This document shows positions 9,749-18,577 of a stretch of 64,000 nt of DNA, one piece after another. A program made the position numbers and the translations under genes. The notes under the pieces were generated by a model. It saw only the letters and a program-made list of their open reading frames with translations, searched no databases and was not told the DNA's origin. This DNA comes from Natrinema versiforme (GTDB taxonomy: Archaea; Halobacteriota; Halobacteria; Halobacteriales; Natrialbaceae): positions 2,790,001-2,854,000 of the forward strand of contig NZ_CP040330.1 of the NCBI RefSeq assembly GCF_005576615.1, given 5' to 3'. Numbering within the stretch: the first letter of the stretch is position 1; each line of letters starts with the position of its first letter.

Positions 9749-10518
9749 GTCGGATGGGCCGTGTCGGGGCCGAGACGAGCGCCGGGTGGCGGTCGTTCGT
9801 CCGCCGGCGGACGGCGGTCTTTTTCACCTTCTTCTTCCCGGTAATCCTGATCGTCATCTTCGGGGCGCTCATTCGCACCGATCCGACCGGAGAGGGGCTG
9901 TTCACGGAGCCGGCGGCGTACTACGTGCCGGGCTATCTCGCCGTCGTCGTCCTCTTTACGCCCCTGTCGCGGATGGGCAGCGAGGTCGCGCGCCACCGCG
10001 AGGGCAGTCGCTTCGAGAAGCTCGCGACGACGCCGCTTTCCCGCGGCGAGTGGCTGCTCGCCCAGATCGTCGTCAACGCCGTCATCATCGGACTGGCGAG
10101 CCTGCTCATCCTCGGATTGGTGATCGTGCTGACCGGCGCTGAGATCGCGTTCTCGCCGTTGCTGGTGCCGTACATCCTCGTCGGCGTCGTCTGCTTCTGT
10201 AGCGTCGGCGCGATGCTCGGCAGCTTCACCGACTCCCAAGACGGCGCGGTCGCCGCCAGCAACGCGATCGGCCTCCCGCTGCTCTTCCTCTCGGAGACGT
10301 TCATCTCGCTGTCCCAACTGCCCGGCTGGTTCGAGCCGCTGGTGAACCTCTCGCCGCTGACCTACTTCGCGCGGGGCGTGCGGGCCGCGACCGACGCCGA
10401 CGCGGGGACGCCCGCTGTCGCCGGCGTCGATCCCGCGATCGCGAATCTCGGAATCCTCGCCGTCCTCGCTGTCGTCGCGTTCGTAATCGGTGCGTGGTCG
10501 ATTCCGCGGACGGACTGA
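9745..10518 (+). CDS. ABC-2 type transporter permease
   Basis: The membrane partner of the preceding ATPase, 257 residues. About six hydrophobic helices are visible: residues 28-47, 61-78, 105-130, 140-165, 175-195 and a C-terminal one at 228-250. The family signature before the last helices is visible as NLSPLTYFARGVRA. It begins inside the stop codon of the ATPase gene. It shares its arrangement, but not close sequence identity, with the second ABC-2 pair at 30.5-32.4 kb. Confidence 0.93.
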   Translation: MSRMGRVGAETSAGWRSFVRRRTAVFFTFFFPVILIVIFGALIRTDPTGEGLFTEPAAYYVPGYLAVVVLFTPLSRMGSEVARHREGSRFEKLATTPLSRGEWLLAQIVVNAVIIGLASLLILGLVIVLTGAEIAFSPLLVPYILVGVVCFCSVGAMLGSFTDSQDGAVAASNAIGLPLLFLSETFISLSQLPGWFEPLVNLSPLTYFARGVRAATDADAGTPAVAGVDPAIANLGILAVLAVVAFVIGAWSIPRTD

Positions 10519-10608
10519 CTGCGGGGCCGAGACGAATCGACAGCGAACGATTCTCCGCCGCGAGAACGAACCGATTTACGCCCGGCACTCGAATCGCCGC
10601 CCATCAGT

Positions 10609-11988
10609 ATGCGCTCAGCCCACCCTACGGAGCAGGCCGTCGGCATGGACCACTACGTCAGCGAGACCGACGGCGTCGGCGGTCGCCTGCGCGAGGACGA
10701 CGCGGACTTCCGGGTGCGCGAACTCGAGCGCTTCGACACCGAACCCGTCGACGCGCCGACGGACGCCTACCCCCACCTCGTCTTCCGGGCGACGCTGCGA
10801 GGGTGGGACACCAACGATTTCGCCTCGCGGCTCTCGGACGCGCTCGGCCTCTCGAGAGAGCGGGTCAACTGGGCCGGCACGAAGGACAAGTATGCCGTGA
10901 CCACCCAGCTGTTTTCGGTCTACGGAGCCGATCCCGCGGACCTGCCGGAAATCGACGGCGTCGATCTCGAGGTTCTGGGCCGCGCGGGGCGGAACCTCGA
11001 GTTCGGCGACCTCGCGGGCAACGCGTTCGAACTCGTCGTCACCGACCCCGAACGGCCGGAAAACGCCGCGGCGATCACCGACGAACTGCGCGCGTTCGGC
11101 GGGCTCGAGAGCGGCGGTGGCGGGGCGTCGAACGGCGATTCCGACGACGAGAGAGCGGTCTCGATCGGCGTCCCCAACTTCTTCGGCCAGCAGCGCTTCG
11201 GGAGCCGCCGGCCGGTGACCCATAAAGTAGGCCTCGCGATCGCCCGCGACGACTGGGAGGGCGCGGTGATGGCCTACCTCGGGAATCCGACGGACGCGGA
11301 ACCCGAGGGAACGCAGGAAGCCAGAGCCTTCGTCGAGGAGACGAGAGACTGGCAGGAAGCCCTCGAGCGGGTGCCACACCGACTGCGCTACGAGCGCTCG
11401 ATGATCCACGCCCTCGCCGAGTACGACGGCGAGCCGGGTCCCGAGCAGTTCAGAGCGGCCCTCGAGCGGGTGCCCTCGAACCTCCAGCGGCTGTTCGTCC
11501 ACGCAGCCCAGTCCTACGCGTTCAACCTGATGCTTTCCGAGCGCCTCGAGCGCGGGCTCCCCTTCGACCGCCCCGTCGCGGGCGACGTGGTCTGTTTCTC
11601 GGACACCGACGCTCCCGACGGGCTCGCACTGCCCGACACCGATCGGCTCCAGCGGGTCGACGAGCGCCGGGTCGACTCGGTGACCCGCCACTGCGAGCGC
11701 GGCCGGGCGTTCGTCACCGCGCCGCTGGTCGGCACCGAGACCGAACTCGCCGACGGCGAGCAGGGCGAAATCGAGCGCAGCGTTCTCGACGACCTCGGCC
11801 TCGAGCCCGCGGACTTCGATCTTCCCGGCGAGTTCAATTCGACCGGTACCCGGCGAGCCGTGCTCCTCCGGACGGATCTGGCCCTCGAGACGGAGCCGCT
11901 GACCCTCGAGTTCGCGCTGCCGAAGGGGTCGTACGCGACGGTCGTCCTGCGGGAGTACCTGAAGGTCGATCCGGTCGACCTCGGCTGA
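10609..11988 (+). CDS. truD: tRNA pseudouridine(13) synthase TruD
   Basis: Converts U13 in the D-loop of certain tRNAs to pseudouridine. Its 459 residues are long for bacteria but usual for archaea, because the TRUD insertion domain is larger. The catalytic aspartate sits in [14 protein letters not shown], and [19 protein letters not shown] is the second family motif. A Gly/Ser-rich stretch near residues 164-180 is a haloarchaeal insertion. The start at 10609 gives the usual N-terminal extension before [12 protein letters not shown]; a start at the internal Met of MDHYV is possible. Confidence 0.96.
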   Translation: MRSAHPTEQAVGMDHYVSETDGVGGRLREDDADFRVRELERFDTEPVDAPTDAYPHLVFRATLRGWDTNDFASRLSDALGLSRERVNWAGTKDKYAVTTQLFSVYGADPADLPEIDGVDLEVLGRAGRNLEFGDLAGNAFELVVTDPERPENAAAITDELRAFGGLESGGGGASNGDSDDERAVSIGVPNFFGQQRFGSRRPVTHKVGLAIARDDWEGAVMAYLGNPTDAEPEGTQEARAFVEETRDWQEALERVPHRLRYERSMIHALAEYDGEPGPEQFRAALERVPSNLQRLFVHAAQSYAFNLMLSERLERGLPFDRPVAGDVVCFSDTDAPDGLALPDTDRLQRVDERRVDSVTRHCERGRAFVTAPLVGTETELADGEQGEIERSVLDDLGLEPADFDLPGEFNSTGTRRAVLLRTDLALETEPLTLEFALPKGSYATVVLREYLKVDPVDLG

Positions 11989-12133
11989 GAGCAATGGGAC
12001 TGACGCCAGTTCCCGGCGACCAGCACCGACGCGAGCGGCGACATGACACAATCTTTAGGTCGTTGTCACGAGTATCGACGCGACGAATGGACACCGCGAC
12101 TCACCACGCGCCGAATCGGGAACTTCCCCACGT

Positions 12134-12430
12134 ATGATCGGGACCCACGGAGACCGCGAGATCGTCGACTGGCGGAAGACGACCGAGGACGGGGAGACGG
12201 TGTACGAGATCGAGTACGACGGGCCCGCGCCGGAGTTGACGGGCCGATCGAAGTCGCTGTTCGGCGCGAGCAGCGGCGGAACGGTCCCGGCCGGCGAGCA
12301 GTACTACCAGCTTCCGGACGGCGAACAAATCGCCGCGACCGAGGCGGCGTTCGAGGTCGACGGAAGTACGCTTCGGGTCCGCCGCCAGCGATCGCTAGTG
12401 GCTCGTCTGCGACGGTACCTACCGTGGTGA
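12134..12430 (+). CDS. Small conserved-looking hypothetical protein
   Basis: A 98-residue acidic protein with a basic C-terminal end (RQRSLVARLRRYLPW). It has no membrane segment, no cysteine and no recognised motif. The third-position GC bias is strong and host-like, supporting a coding role. It is separated from truD by about 145 bases. No function is proposed. Confidence 0.6.
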   Translation: MIGTHGDREIVDWRKTTEDGETVYEIEYDGPAPELTGRSKSLFGASSGGTVPAGEQYYQLPDGEQIAATEAAFEVDGSTLRVRRQRSLVARLRRYLPW

Positions 12431-12476
12431 CGGCCCGACCAGTATTGTTAAGTAACTATCAGGTGTTTTGGGACCT

Positions 12477-12803
12477 ATGTTCGAGTCCTACTCGCTATTC
12501 CTGTCGGCGCTATACGTCGTACAGGGGCTACTGGGCCTCTTCGAACAGCGGCTCTACACCGACACGCAGCGAGCGCGCGCACCGCTGCTCTCGAGAGTCC
12601 ATCTCCTCAGTTCGATCGCGATCACCGTCGTCGGCGTCGCCAGCGCGTTCTGGGTTCGCCTGAGCGGACTCCCGACGATCTGGTATCCGACGATCCTCTC
12701 GTGCGGGCTGTTTGTCCAGATCGTCGTTCAGGGGCGGATGTACCGGGCGATGGGCGTCTCACACAGCCCGGTGATCGACCGCGTTTCGGCGCGCCTGCAC
12801 TGA
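12477..12803 (+). CDS. Small membrane protein, unknown function
   Basis: A 108-residue integral membrane protein with about three hydrophobic helices: residues 4-22, 40-60 and 66-86. It starts MFESYSLFLSALYVVQGLL. The ATG at 12477 is preferred over a TTG three codons earlier. No family was recognised. The next gene lies on the opposite strand and is convergent. Confidence 0.65.
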   Translation: MFESYSLFLSALYVVQGLLGLFEQRLYTDTQRARAPLLSRVHLLSSIAITVVGVASAFWVRLSGLPTIWYPTILSCGLFVQIVVQGRMYRAMGVSHSPVIDRVSARLH

Positions 12804-12825
12804 CTGCCGCCTTGAGTCGTCCTTC

Positions 12826-13344
12826 TCAGAAGAAGGTTCGGAGTATCGCACCGAAGCCGGTGGCTCCGATACAGACCGCGAGGAGGCCGCCGATTCCGGT
12901 CACCGCGAGCGCCCCGCTGAGACAGGCAGCAACCAGCAGCGGCTTCAACCAGCCGTCGTTGCGACCGACCAGTCGGTCGGCGATGGCGAGGTAGGCGATC
13001 GCGCCGCCGATCGCCCACACCAGATACGCGACGACGATGAGCGGCACTGCGAGCAGGATGCCGATGATCGTGATGGCCAGGAGCAGTATCACTAACCCGA
13101 ACGCGAGCAGCGAGATGATCCCGTACGCGAAGGTTCCGACCGGGTCCTCGAGCACGTCCCCCATCATCCGCTCGGTGAACTCGGGGGCAACGGCGACCAA
13201 AATCGCGCCGACGACCAGCGTGGACAGGAACGCGCCGATCGCGCCGCCGAGAAGTCCGTTCGTCGTCCCGATATCGACGTTGACGCCGGGGTCAGTCTGT
13301 GCGAGCAGCGAGGCAATCCGTGGCCAGTAGTCGAATCCGATCAT
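12826..13344 (-). CDS. Membrane protein with four to five helices, unknown function
   Basis: A 172-residue protein rich in Gly, Ala and Ile. Hydrophobic segments lie at about residues 30-50, 75-97, 99-118 and 140-168. The spacing and composition resemble the membrane part of haloarchaeal bactofilin-associated or polymer-forming cytoskeletal membrane proteins, but the bactofilin repeat is absent. The ATG at 13344 is chosen because upstream in-frame sequence is a poor, arginine-rich extension that overlaps the surE promoter. Confidence 0.7.
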   Translation of the reverse strand: MIGFDYWPRIASLLAQTDPGVNVDIGTTNGLLGGAIGAFLSTLVVGAILVAVAPEFTERMMGDVLEDPVGTFAYGIISLLAFGLVILLLAITIIGILLAVPLIVVAYLVWAIGGAIAYLAIADRLVGRNDGWLKPLLVAACLSGALAVTGIGGLLAVCIGATGFGAILRTFF

Positions 13345-13464
13345 GCATCCCGTAGGAGCGACGAGTACGTAAACCGAACTGTCACGGAGCCCGCGGACAG
13401 TCGGGACCGAACCCGCGGGGGACCGAACTGATACGTAGCTCGCCCGCCACCGGACGAACAGGCA

Positions 13465-14301
13465 ATGGAACTGGATTCGGACCCCCACATTCTCCTGACG
13501 AACGACGACGGAATCGACGCGCCCGGCATCCGAGCATTACACGACGCGCTCTCGGCGGTCGGCACGGTCACGGTCGTCGCGCCCGACCGGAACCGGAGCG
13601 CGGTCGGCCGGTCGCTGTCCTACGGCCGGACGCGGTCGGCCGACGACGACCGCTCGCTGGATCTCGAGGCCGACTCGTTTACCTCGCTGGTCCCGCACAC
13701 AGACCACGACCTCGGCTACGCCGTCGACGGCACCCCCTGTGACTGCGCCATCGTCGGGGTCAAGGCCCTCGAGCCGGCCCCCGATATCGTCGTCTCGGGC
13801 TGTAACTCGGGGGCGAACCTCGGGACCTACGTGTTCTCCCGATCGGGGACCGTCAGCGCCGCCATGGAGGCGGCCTTCCTCGGCACCCCGTCGATCGCCG
13901 TCTCGATGGACACGCTCGGCCACGACGGCGACCTCGAGCCGGCGGACTTCGAACGCGCGGGCGAGATCGCCGCGACGTTGGTTGACGGCGCGCCCGGAAC
14001 CGGGCTGTTCGACCGCGTGGACTACCTGAACGTCAACGTGCCGCGGCCGGACTGCAAGCCCAATGGCGTCGAACTGACTCGGCCGACCGACGTCTACGAG
14101 ATGGACGCGACGTTCGAGAACGGCCGGTTTCAGCTGACCAACCGGCTCTGGCAGCAGATGGCGAACCGGGACATTCCCGACCCCGACGACACCGACCGGC
14201 ACGCGCTGCTCGAGGAGCAGGTGTCGGTCTCGCCGCTCAGAGTGCCCTACGAGGTCGTCGACACGGAGCCGGTTCGGACCGTTCTCACCGACATTCTGTA
14301 G
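13465..14301 (+). CDS. surE: 5'/3'-nucleotidase SurE, first copy
   Basis: A survival-protein E nucleotidase that dephosphorylates nucleoside monophosphates in the cytoplasm, 278 residues. The metal-binding motif is LLTNDDGIDAPG near residue 12, with VVAPDRNRSAVGRSLSYG and the metal Asn in VVSGCNSGANLGTYV following. It differs from the second SurE at 58.6 kb by longer loops, for example SYGRTRSADDDRSLD after the first motif. Both copies look intact, so substrate specialisation between them is plausible. Confidence 0.95.
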   Translation: MELDSDPHILLTNDDGIDAPGIRALHDALSAVGTVTVVAPDRNRSAVGRSLSYGRTRSADDDRSLDLEADSFTSLVPHTDHDLGYAVDGTPCDCAIVGVKALEPAPDIVVSGCNSGANLGTYVFSRSGTVSAAMEAAFLGTPSIAVSMDTLGHDGDLEPADFERAGEIAATLVDGAPGTGLFDRVDYLNVNVPRPDCKPNGVELTRPTDVYEMDATFENGRFQLTNRLWQQMANRDIPDPDDTDRHALLEEQVSVSPLRVPYEVVDTEPVRTVLTDIL

Positions 14302-14309
14302 TTGCTGAC

Positions 14310-14570
14310 CATCTCGAACGCGGTTCTCTCGAGAACCCTACTAATGGAAACAGCCTCGAGCGGGCCGAGTTCGAACTCCGAGACCCCGAGACGGGCGAGG
14401 CTATCGACGCGGCGACGGCGGCTCTCGGCGGTGACAGCGAGACCGTGACCCGGACGCTGCGCGCTCGAGGGAGCGAACAACTCGCGGTGTATCGAATCGT
14501 CGTCACCGCTATCGACGCGGACGGAAACGTCGGGAGCGACGAGACGACCGTGAGCGGGAGCGGGCCGTAG
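14310..14570 (+). pseudogene. Remnant of a secreted Ig-like/PKD-like domain protein
   Basis: Just after surE a reading frame is open to a TAG at 14568-14570 but has no good start. It reads NSLERAEFELRDPETGEAI and ends with IDADGNVGSDETTVSGSGP, typical of the last strands of an Ig-fold or PKD repeat in haloarchaeal surface proteins. With no start, signal or upstream half, this is best read as a decayed gene end. Bases 14571-14702 after it hold nothing I recognise. Confidence 0.4.
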
Positions 14571-14702
14571 CTCGGCCCCAGCGTCCGTTCGACTTTGCTC
14601 CCGGAATCGCCGGATTCCGGTCCGTTCGTCCGGTGAAACGCAGCCGAATCCCGCCGCCGTCGAAAACAGGCCTGTTTTACCTGTGTCGCCCGATGCCTCG
14701 AT

Positions 14703-15452
14703 ATGGAGTGTCGTCACTGCGCATCGCCGCTCGAGAAACCCGGTGACTTCTGTCTGGTCTGTCGGGAGGCCAACACCGAGGCGATCGTCCTCGAGGCGGC
14801 GCGCGACAGGGCGACCATCACGATGCTCGCCGGCGAGCCCGACGAGCCGGGCGAGCGAGACGCCGACGAACAGGTTCTCGGGGAGACGACGATCACGACG
14901 ACGCCGGAGGACGGCGAGAACGAGCCGATCGAACTCCGGAACTTCGCGGGGCTGATCGGCGACGAAATCCGGCGGAAACGCCCGGATGAGGTCTACGCCG
15001 GCGGCGTGCGAGCGGTGATCCGCGCCGTTCGCGAGGACGTTCACCACCCGTTCTACCGCGTCGACGACGACGAGCCCGTCGCGGCGGTCCTCGAGCGCCG
15101 CGGGAACCGCGCGCTCGACGTGGTCGAGACGCCGCCGGCCGAGAAGATCAGCGGCAGTCACTCGACGCTCATCGGCGGCCGGACGGGAATGCGGGCCATT
15201 CACACCGTCGCGGATCACCCCCACGTCAAGAAGGTGATTCCGGGCCCCATCGACGCCGGCGGCAAGGGCTCCCAATCCGGCATGCGCGCGAAGGTGACCC
15301 GCGCCGACGACGGCGGCAACGTTCGCATGCTCCTGCGGGACGGCTCGAGCGTGCAGGAAAACCGCGTCGTGACGACCGCTCGCGACCGCGAAATGGGCGA
15401 GCGGATTCGCGAGGATCTCAACGACGTGCTCGCGGACGCGGAGTTCCAGTAG
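14703..15452 (+). CDS. DUF2103 family protein with N-terminal zinc ribbon
   Basis: A 249-residue archaeal protein with an N-terminal metal site, CRHC at residues 3-6 and CLVC at 18-21. The C-terminal half carries KISGSHSTLIGG and HVKKVIPGPI, which I associate with DUF2103, a predicted metal-binding family of unknown role. An acidic linker lies between the halves. The ATG at 14703 is directly followed by the first zinc pair, fixing the start. Confidence 0.82.
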   Translation: MECRHCASPLEKPGDFCLVCREANTEAIVLEAARDRATITMLAGEPDEPGERDADEQVLGETTITTTPEDGENEPIELRNFAGLIGDEIRRKRPDEVYAGGVRAVIRAVREDVHHPFYRVDDDEPVAAVLERRGNRALDVVETPPAEKISGSHSTLIGGRTGMRAIHTVADHPHVKKVIPGPIDAGGKGSQSGMRAKVTRADDGGNVRMLLRDGSSVQENRVVTTARDREMGERIREDLNDVLADAEFQ

Positions 15453-15611
15453 TCGCTCGTCGTGTATCGCCGTCCCAGACCGCTAGCCGTCGATGTCGAT
15501 TCCGCAGTCGGGAGACTCTCGAGGCAAATATTGTGCCGAATCGATGGAAGTGTCAGTTGCTGCTGGTTGTCCGAGCCTTATCGGGACAGCCGTAATTAGA
15601 TATAATTAGCC
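15453..15611. other. Intergenic stretch, TATA-like run before small membrane gene
   Basis: No reading frame or hairpin stands out. The AT-rich run TAATTAGATATAATTAG at 15593-15609 lies immediately before the ATG of the next gene and is unusual against the GC-rich surroundings. Sequence this close to the start would fit a transcript with almost no leader only if the promoter lies further upstream. Confidence 0.3.
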
Positions 15612-15818
15612 ATGCTCGAGCGACCGGACGCCGTCCTGACCCTCATCCCGTTGCTGGCGATGAGCGGTCTCGCGGTCCGCACGCTCCTCGCGGCCCCGAG
15701 TATCGGCCCGGGACTGCTTACCGCGCCGCTTGCGATCGCCGGGTATCTCGCCGCGCTCGCGCTCGTCTTTCTGGAACTGCTGGCGTGGCCGGTCGCCGAG
15801 CGAATCGGCGGGTCGTGA
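15612..15818 (+). CDS. Small two-helix membrane protein
   Basis: A 68-residue hydrophobic protein with two helices: residues 9-28 and 37-58. It starts [19 protein letters not shown] and ends with a short charged tail. No family was recognised. It directly precedes the ribosomal L37Ae cluster on the same strand, but an 83-base gap containing that cluster's promoter region separates them. Confidence 0.6.
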   Translation: MLERPDAVLTLIPLLAMSGLAVRTLLAAPSIGPGLLTAPLAIAGYLAALALVFLELLAWPVAERIGGS

Positions 15819-15901
15819 TCGGGGCCGAGCGACGAAGTGCCGTCCGAGAGCCGTCACGACTCAACAGGTTTAAGAATCCGCTGGCGATAGTGAGGACTAC
15901 T

Positions 15902-16165
15902 ATGGCCAAGAAAGGACAGGTCGGTAGCGCTGGCCGCTTCGGCGCCCGCTACGGCCGCGTCGCACGACGTCGCGTCAGCGAGATCGAAGACGACATGGAA
16001 AACGCCGAAGTCGACGGCGACGATGTCACCCGCGTCGGCACCGGCATCTGGAAGAACGAGGAGACCGGCGAGGTCTTCACCGGCGGCGCGTACCGCCCGG
16101 AGACCCCCGCCGGCCGCACCGTCCAGCGCTCCATCCGCGCTGCCCTCGCAGAGGACGACGAATAA
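15902..16165 (+). CDS. rpl37ae: Large ribosomal subunit protein eL43 (L37Ae), zinc-free form
   Basis: An 87-residue protein of the 50S subunit. The N-terminus [18 protein letters not shown] and the later [18 protein letters not shown] and [10 protein letters not shown] match L37Ae. Usual family members hold a zinc ribbon of two Cys pairs; here there is no cysteine in the whole protein, the pairs being replaced by acidic and polar residues. It starts at the ATG at 15902, eight bases after a TTTAAGAATCC promoter-like region. It is followed 19 bases later by rpoP, the usual archaeal order. Confidence 0.92.
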   Translation: MAKKGQVGSAGRFGARYGRVARRRVSEIEDDMENAEVDGDDVTRVGTGIWKNEETGEVFTGGAYRPETPAGRTVQRSIRAALAEDDE

Positions 16166-16184
16166 CGCGTCATTCAGGTCCCGC

Positions 16185-16319
16185 ATGAGTTACAAATGCT
16201 CTCGCTGTAAACGCGACGTCCAGCTCGACGAGTACGGCGGCGTCCGCTGTCCCTACTGCGGCCACCGCGTGCTCCTGAAAGAACGCAGCCGCGACGTCAA
16301 GGAAGTCGACGTCCAGTAA
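16185..16319 (+). CDS. rpoP: DNA-directed RNA polymerase subunit P
   Basis: A 44-residue zinc-ribbon subunit of archaeal RNA polymerase (Rpb12 homologue) that helps assemble the Rpo3/Rpo11 subunits. The two metal pairs are CSRC at residues 5-8 and CPYC at 22-25. It lies between rpl37ae and pcc1, which is the conserved archaeal context. The length is typical. Confidence 0.97.
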   Translation: MSYKCSRCKRDVQLDEYGGVRCPYCGHRVLLKERSRDVKEVDVQ

Positions 16320-16325
16320 CTGCGC

Positions 16326-16592
16326 GTGTCTTCTCACGATGCGACCCTCGAGTTCGACTACGAGACCGCGTCGCGCGCCGAACTCGTCGCCGAGAGCGTC
16401 GGCCGCGAAATCGGCGAGATCGACGACGAGCGCTCGCGGACGACCATCGAACGGGAGGGTGCCCGCGTTCACATCGAGATCGACGCCGACGACGTAATCG
16501 CGCTTCGAGCGGCGCTGAACACGTGGTTTTCGCTGATCGATGTCGCGGAACGGACCGCCGACGTGGGTGCAGCCGTTCTCGAGTCCCAGTAG
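16326..16592 (+). CDS. pcc1: KEOPS complex subunit Pcc1
   Basis: An 88-residue dimerising subunit of the KEOPS complex, which makes the t6A modification at position 37 of ANN-decoding tRNAs. The sequence has the family beta-alpha-beta pattern, with HIEIDADDVIALRAALNTW and a C-terminal helix. It starts with GTG six bases after the rpoP stop, so the two are almost certainly co-transcribed. Confidence 0.93.
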   Translation: MSSHDATLEFDYETASRAELVAESVGREIGEIDDERSRTTIEREGARVHIEIDADDVIALRAALNTWFSLIDVAERTADVGAAVLESQ

Positions 16593-16714
16593 GTCGTGGC
16601 TCTCCGTCCCGTGGCTCTCGCCCTCATAGATAATCCCGTCTCGAGCGACCCGTATCGACCCGACCCTGTACCGGCAGGCAACGCGGTCTTCGTCCTCGTT
16701 TCCGAATTCGCGGT

Positions 16715-17263
16715 ATGGCCGAACGGGAGGGGACGTGGCTCGGACTGCGGCGGGACGCCAAGCCGCTGGTGATCGCCGGCCTCGCGCTCGGACTCGGTCT
16801 GGGCGGCTTCTTCGACGGAATCGTCTTCCACCAGATTCTCCAGATCCATCACATGCTCTCGTCCTATCCCGACTCGAGCGTCGCGACCGATCTGGAGCTC
16901 AACGTGATGGCCGACGGGCTCTTTCACCTCGGGACGTACGTGTTCACGATCATCGGCGTCGTGTTGCTCTCTCGAGCGTGGCGGTTCCACTCGGTCCCGA
17001 ACTCCGGGCGGGCGCTGTTCGGCGCGGTGATCATGGGCTGGGGCGTGTTCAACCTCGTCGAGGGGATCGTCGATCACCACCTGCTCGGGCTGCATCACGT
17101 CTGGCCCGCCGGTCCCGGCCCGATCGTCCTCTGGGACGCAGTCTTCCTGCTCTGGGGCGCGCTTTTCCTCGTCGGGGGCTACCTCGTGATCCGAACCGAC
17201 AGCGCCGCGACGCCGACGGCCGGCGACGACGCGGTCGCAACCGACGGACGCGGTTCGAACTAG
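16715..17263 (+). CDS. DUF2243 four-helix membrane protein
   Basis: A 182-residue membrane protein. The motif [19 protein letters not shown] at about residues 29-47 and the later [20 protein letters not shown] mark DUF2243, a family of unknown role with conserved intramembrane histidines that may bind metal or haem. Four hydrophobic helices lie at about 18-36, 70-90, 102-122 and 140-158. It interrupts the otherwise conserved pcc1-pfdB neighbourhood on the same strand. Confidence 0.87.
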   Translation: MAEREGTWLGLRRDAKPLVIAGLALGLGLGGFFDGIVFHQILQIHHMLSSYPDSSVATDLELNVMADGLFHLGTYVFTIIGVVLLSRAWRFHSVPNSGRALFGAVIMGWGVFNLVEGIVDHHLLGLHHVWPAGPGPIVLWDAVFLLWGALFLVGGYLVIRTDSAATPTAGDDAVATDGRGSN

Positions 17264-17346
17264 GGCAGGACGATCGGCAGTCGGTGCCGACCGCCGACCG
17301 GAAGACAAAGCTGGTCTTTATCAGTCCGGAGGGCGACGGTCGAGAT

Positions 17347-17745
17347 ATGCAAGGAAACCTGCCGCCCGAGGCACAGGAGAAAATCGAGCAGCTTCAGGAC
17401 CTACAGGAGACGGCACAGGAAGTCGCCGTCCAGAAACAGGAAGCCGAATCGGGTCTCACCGAGGCACAGAACGCCCTCGACGAGCTCGAGAACATCGACG
17501 AGGGAACGACGATGTACCGAAACGTCGGCGAACTCCTCGTCGAGACCGACTACGATCAGGCCGAAGAGGACCTCGAGGACAAGGTCGACTCGCTCGAGAT
17601 CCGTCTCGAGACCCTCGAGAAGCAAGAAGAGCGCGTCCAGGACCAATTCGAGAGCCTGCAGGAGGAACTCGAGGACATGCTCGGCGGCGGCGGCATGGGC
17701 GGCGGTCCGGCCGGCCCCGGCGGTCCGGGCGCTGGCGGCGCGTAA
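17347..17745 (+). CDS. pfdB: Prefoldin subunit beta
   Basis: A 132-residue chaperone subunit that, with the alpha subunit, forms the hexameric jellyfish-shaped prefoldin that passes unfolded proteins to the thermosome. Two long heptad-rich helices (about 8-55 and 70-112) flank the beta hairpin at about 56-68. A Gly/Met/Pro-rich tail ends the protein. It begins [17 protein letters not shown]. It abuts the DUF3194 gene with no gap, as in many archaea. Confidence 0.95.
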   Translation: MQGNLPPEAQEKIEQLQDLQETAQEVAVQKQEAESGLTEAQNALDELENIDEGTTMYRNVGELLVETDYDQAEEDLEDKVDSLEIRLETLEKQEERVQDQFESLQEELEDMLGGGGMGGGPAGPGGPGAGGA

Positions 17746-18003
17746 ATGCCGACTGACGAGCCGTCGGACGAGACCGTCGTTCAGACGGCGGCCGACGCCG
17801 CGGAAGGCGTCATCTTCTCACAGTACAAACAGTCCGACGTGCGCGATTACGACGTGACCGTCGTCTTCGAGGACGGCGTCCTCGAGGTCGACGTCTACCT
17901 CAACGCGCCCGAGGATGACGAGGCCGATCCCGACCCCGAACAGGTCGCCGACGACGCCGCGCTCGCGGCGCGACACGCGGTCGATGAACTGTTCGAGGCG
18001 TAG
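17746..18003 (+). CDS. DUF3194 family protein
   Basis: An 85-residue acidic protein with a helix-sheet-sheet-helix pattern, including VTVVFEDGVLEVDVYLN. It starts at the base after the prefoldin stop codon. Archaeal DUF3194 genes are found beside prefoldin beta and rpoP/pcc1, so a role linked to folding or translation is suggested by context only. Confidence 0.88.
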   Translation: MPTDEPSDETVVQTAADAAEGVIFSQYKQSDVRDYDVTVVFEDGVLEVDVYLNAPEDDEADPDPEQVADDAALAARHAVDELFEA

Positions 18004-18073
18004 GCACGCGGTTTCGTTCGATTCGCTGTACTCCTGTACTGGTGAGCGATCCGCTCGAGTAGTGACCGTCTCA

Positions 18074-18499
18074 CTACCGTAACCGCCCGCTCCCGATGAC
18101 TGCGAGCCCGAGGGCACCGACGAGTATCAACGCGCTGAGCGCGGGCTCCGGAAAGGTATCGATTTGTTCGCCGACGACGCCCACGACGACGAGCAGTCCG
18201 GCGACTGCGGCGGGAAGCGGCCGTGCGACCAGTTGCTGTCCGAAGGCCCGGAGCGACCAGTATCCCATCTCGAGTCTCGACGCGACGGCGGCCCCGAACG
18301 GGCGGTTTCCGTCCGGGTTTGCGGCCGGTTCGAACACCTCGAGTTCGGCCTCTGCGACCCGCTCGAGTTCGCCGGTGTTGACTCGCCGACCGTCCGGGTC
18401 CCCCACGCGGAGTAACGTCGCGGTCTTCCCGCTCGTTCCGACGACGCGGTAGATTCCGTCGGGATAGTCGCTATCGGTCGGGCGGAGATGGTCGTGCAT
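18074..18499 (-). CDS. Membrane-anchored protein of unknown function
   Basis: A 141-residue protein with a soluble N-terminal half of beta strands (GIYRVVGTSGKTATLLRV) and two C-terminal membrane helices at about residues 95-110 and 118-137. No family was recognised. The start at 18499 (MHDHLRPTDSD) has a GGTG purine run before it; an in-frame ATG at 18514 would add five residues. It is convergent with the DUF3194 gene. Confidence 0.7.
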   Translation of the reverse strand: MHDHLRPTDSDYPDGIYRVVGTSGKTATLLRVGDPDGRRVNTGELERVAEAELEVFEPAANPDGNRPFGAAVASRLEMGYWSLRAFGQQLVARPLPAAVAGLLVVVGVVGEQIDTFPEPALSALILVGALGLAVIGSGRLR

Positions 18500-18577
18500 G
18501 GACACCGAAGTCATTCTACTGCGACAGTTTAGCTACCGAGCCGACCCCCGTAACTGTGCGGGCTCGAGTTTCGTTCC

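Noticed and set aside
14343-14500. ATG-started frame within the Ig-like remnant
   Set aside because: It is in a different frame, Arg-rich and ends soon; the Ig-like remnant uses the other frame.
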